A stretch of DNA of 14,892 nt from an uncultured Lachnospiraceae bacterium (GTDB taxonomy: Bacteria > Bacillota > Clostridia > Lachnospirales > Lachnospiraceae), in the NCBI GenBank assembly GCA_934359535.1, contig CAKRLN010000029.1, positions 1 through 14,892 of the forward strand, in the 5' to 3' direction. Numbering within the stretch: the stretch's first letter is position 1; every line of letters starts with the position of its first letter. Shown here piece by piece: positions 14,807 to 14,892 of the stretch. Position numbers and translations under genes: made by a program. The notes under the pieces were generated by a model. It saw only the letters and a list, made by a program, of their open reading frames with translations. It was not told the DNA's origin and did not search any database.

Positions 14807-14892
14807 GTGAAAGAATATTCAAAAGGAATTTATGTAAAATTCAAACCGGAAGAGGTGGATAAACTTCATAACCGTATGCAAGAGGCAGGAGT
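14807..14892 (+). CDS. Partial gene, possible MobC/ribbon-helix-helix protein (N-terminus)
   Basis: Only the first 28 codons lie in the window. GTG at 14807 is preceded by GGAGG (14793-14797) at a nine-base spacing, a strong site. The residues read M-K-E-Y-S-K-G-I-Y-V-K-F-K-P-E-E-V-D-K-L, then HNRMQEAGV. This short beta strand followed by a P-E-E helix start is what MobC-type mobilisation proteins and other ribbon-helix-helix DNA-binding proteins look like at their N-terminus. With so few residues the identity is a guess. An ATG at 14791 is in another frame and closes after 23 codons. Confidence 0.5.
   Translation, partial: MKEYSKGIYVKFKPEEVDKLHNRMQEAG

Noticed and set aside
1..14892. CRISPR array, tRNA or rRNA genes, or a complete insertion sequence.
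   Set aside because: No regularly spaced repeats, cloverleaf-like segments, rRNA-like stretches or transposase motifs were found on either strand by reading.

Overview
The window reads as a chromosomal stretch from a low-to-moderate GC Gram-positive anaerobe, most likely a clostridial gut bacterium of the Lachnospiraceae type. The grounds are strong purine-rich ribosome binding sites (AGGAG or GGAGG) before nearly every gene, Firmicutes-like codon use, a lipoprotein signal on the solute-binding protein, and an RlmCD/RumA-type rRNA methyltransferase. No rRNA or tRNA gene was seen. All genes lie on the + strand. Identifications rest on motifs and recall of families; no database search was possible.

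Region by region: (1) 1-1994 holds single genes: an SF0329-like hypothetical protein, a divergent orphan carbamoyltransferase, and a small zinc-ribbon protein. (2) 2068-4665 is a tight overlapping operon of an ADP-ribosylglycohydrolase-family enzyme, a PfkB-family kinase and a PnuC-family transporter, closed by a clear intrinsic terminator at 4695-4729. It looks like a nucleoside or NAD-precursor salvage cassette and resembles the transporter/YegU/YegV arrangement of E. coli in composition. (3) 4859-11428 is a nickel/peptide-type ABC importer (two permeases, two ATPases, a lipoprotein binding protein) followed by two tandem paralogous SAM-dependent methyltransferases. Two inverted repeats lie just ahead of it. 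(4) 11444-13094 is an RlmCD/RumA-type 23S rRNA uracil methyltransferase. It is followed by a broken reading frame that resembles a C-terminal extension of such enzymes, interrupted by a short GC-rich palindromic insertion. (5) 13130-14734 is a more AT-rich pair: a protein fusing a Nudix hydrolase to a pyrophosphatase-like domain, and a third methyltransferase. (6) The window ends in the first 28 codons of a gene that may encode a MobC or ribbon-helix-helix type protein, preceded by a 12-bp perfect inverted repeat. This may mark the edge of a mobile element.

The most interesting points are the importer with two dedicated methyltransferases, the DraG-like/PfkB/PnuC cassette, the palindromic insertion inside the RlmCD-tail-like frame, the Nudix-pyrophosphatase fusion, and the carbamoyltransferase that has lost its ornithine-recognition motifs. 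None of these is proven to be a new system from sequence alone.
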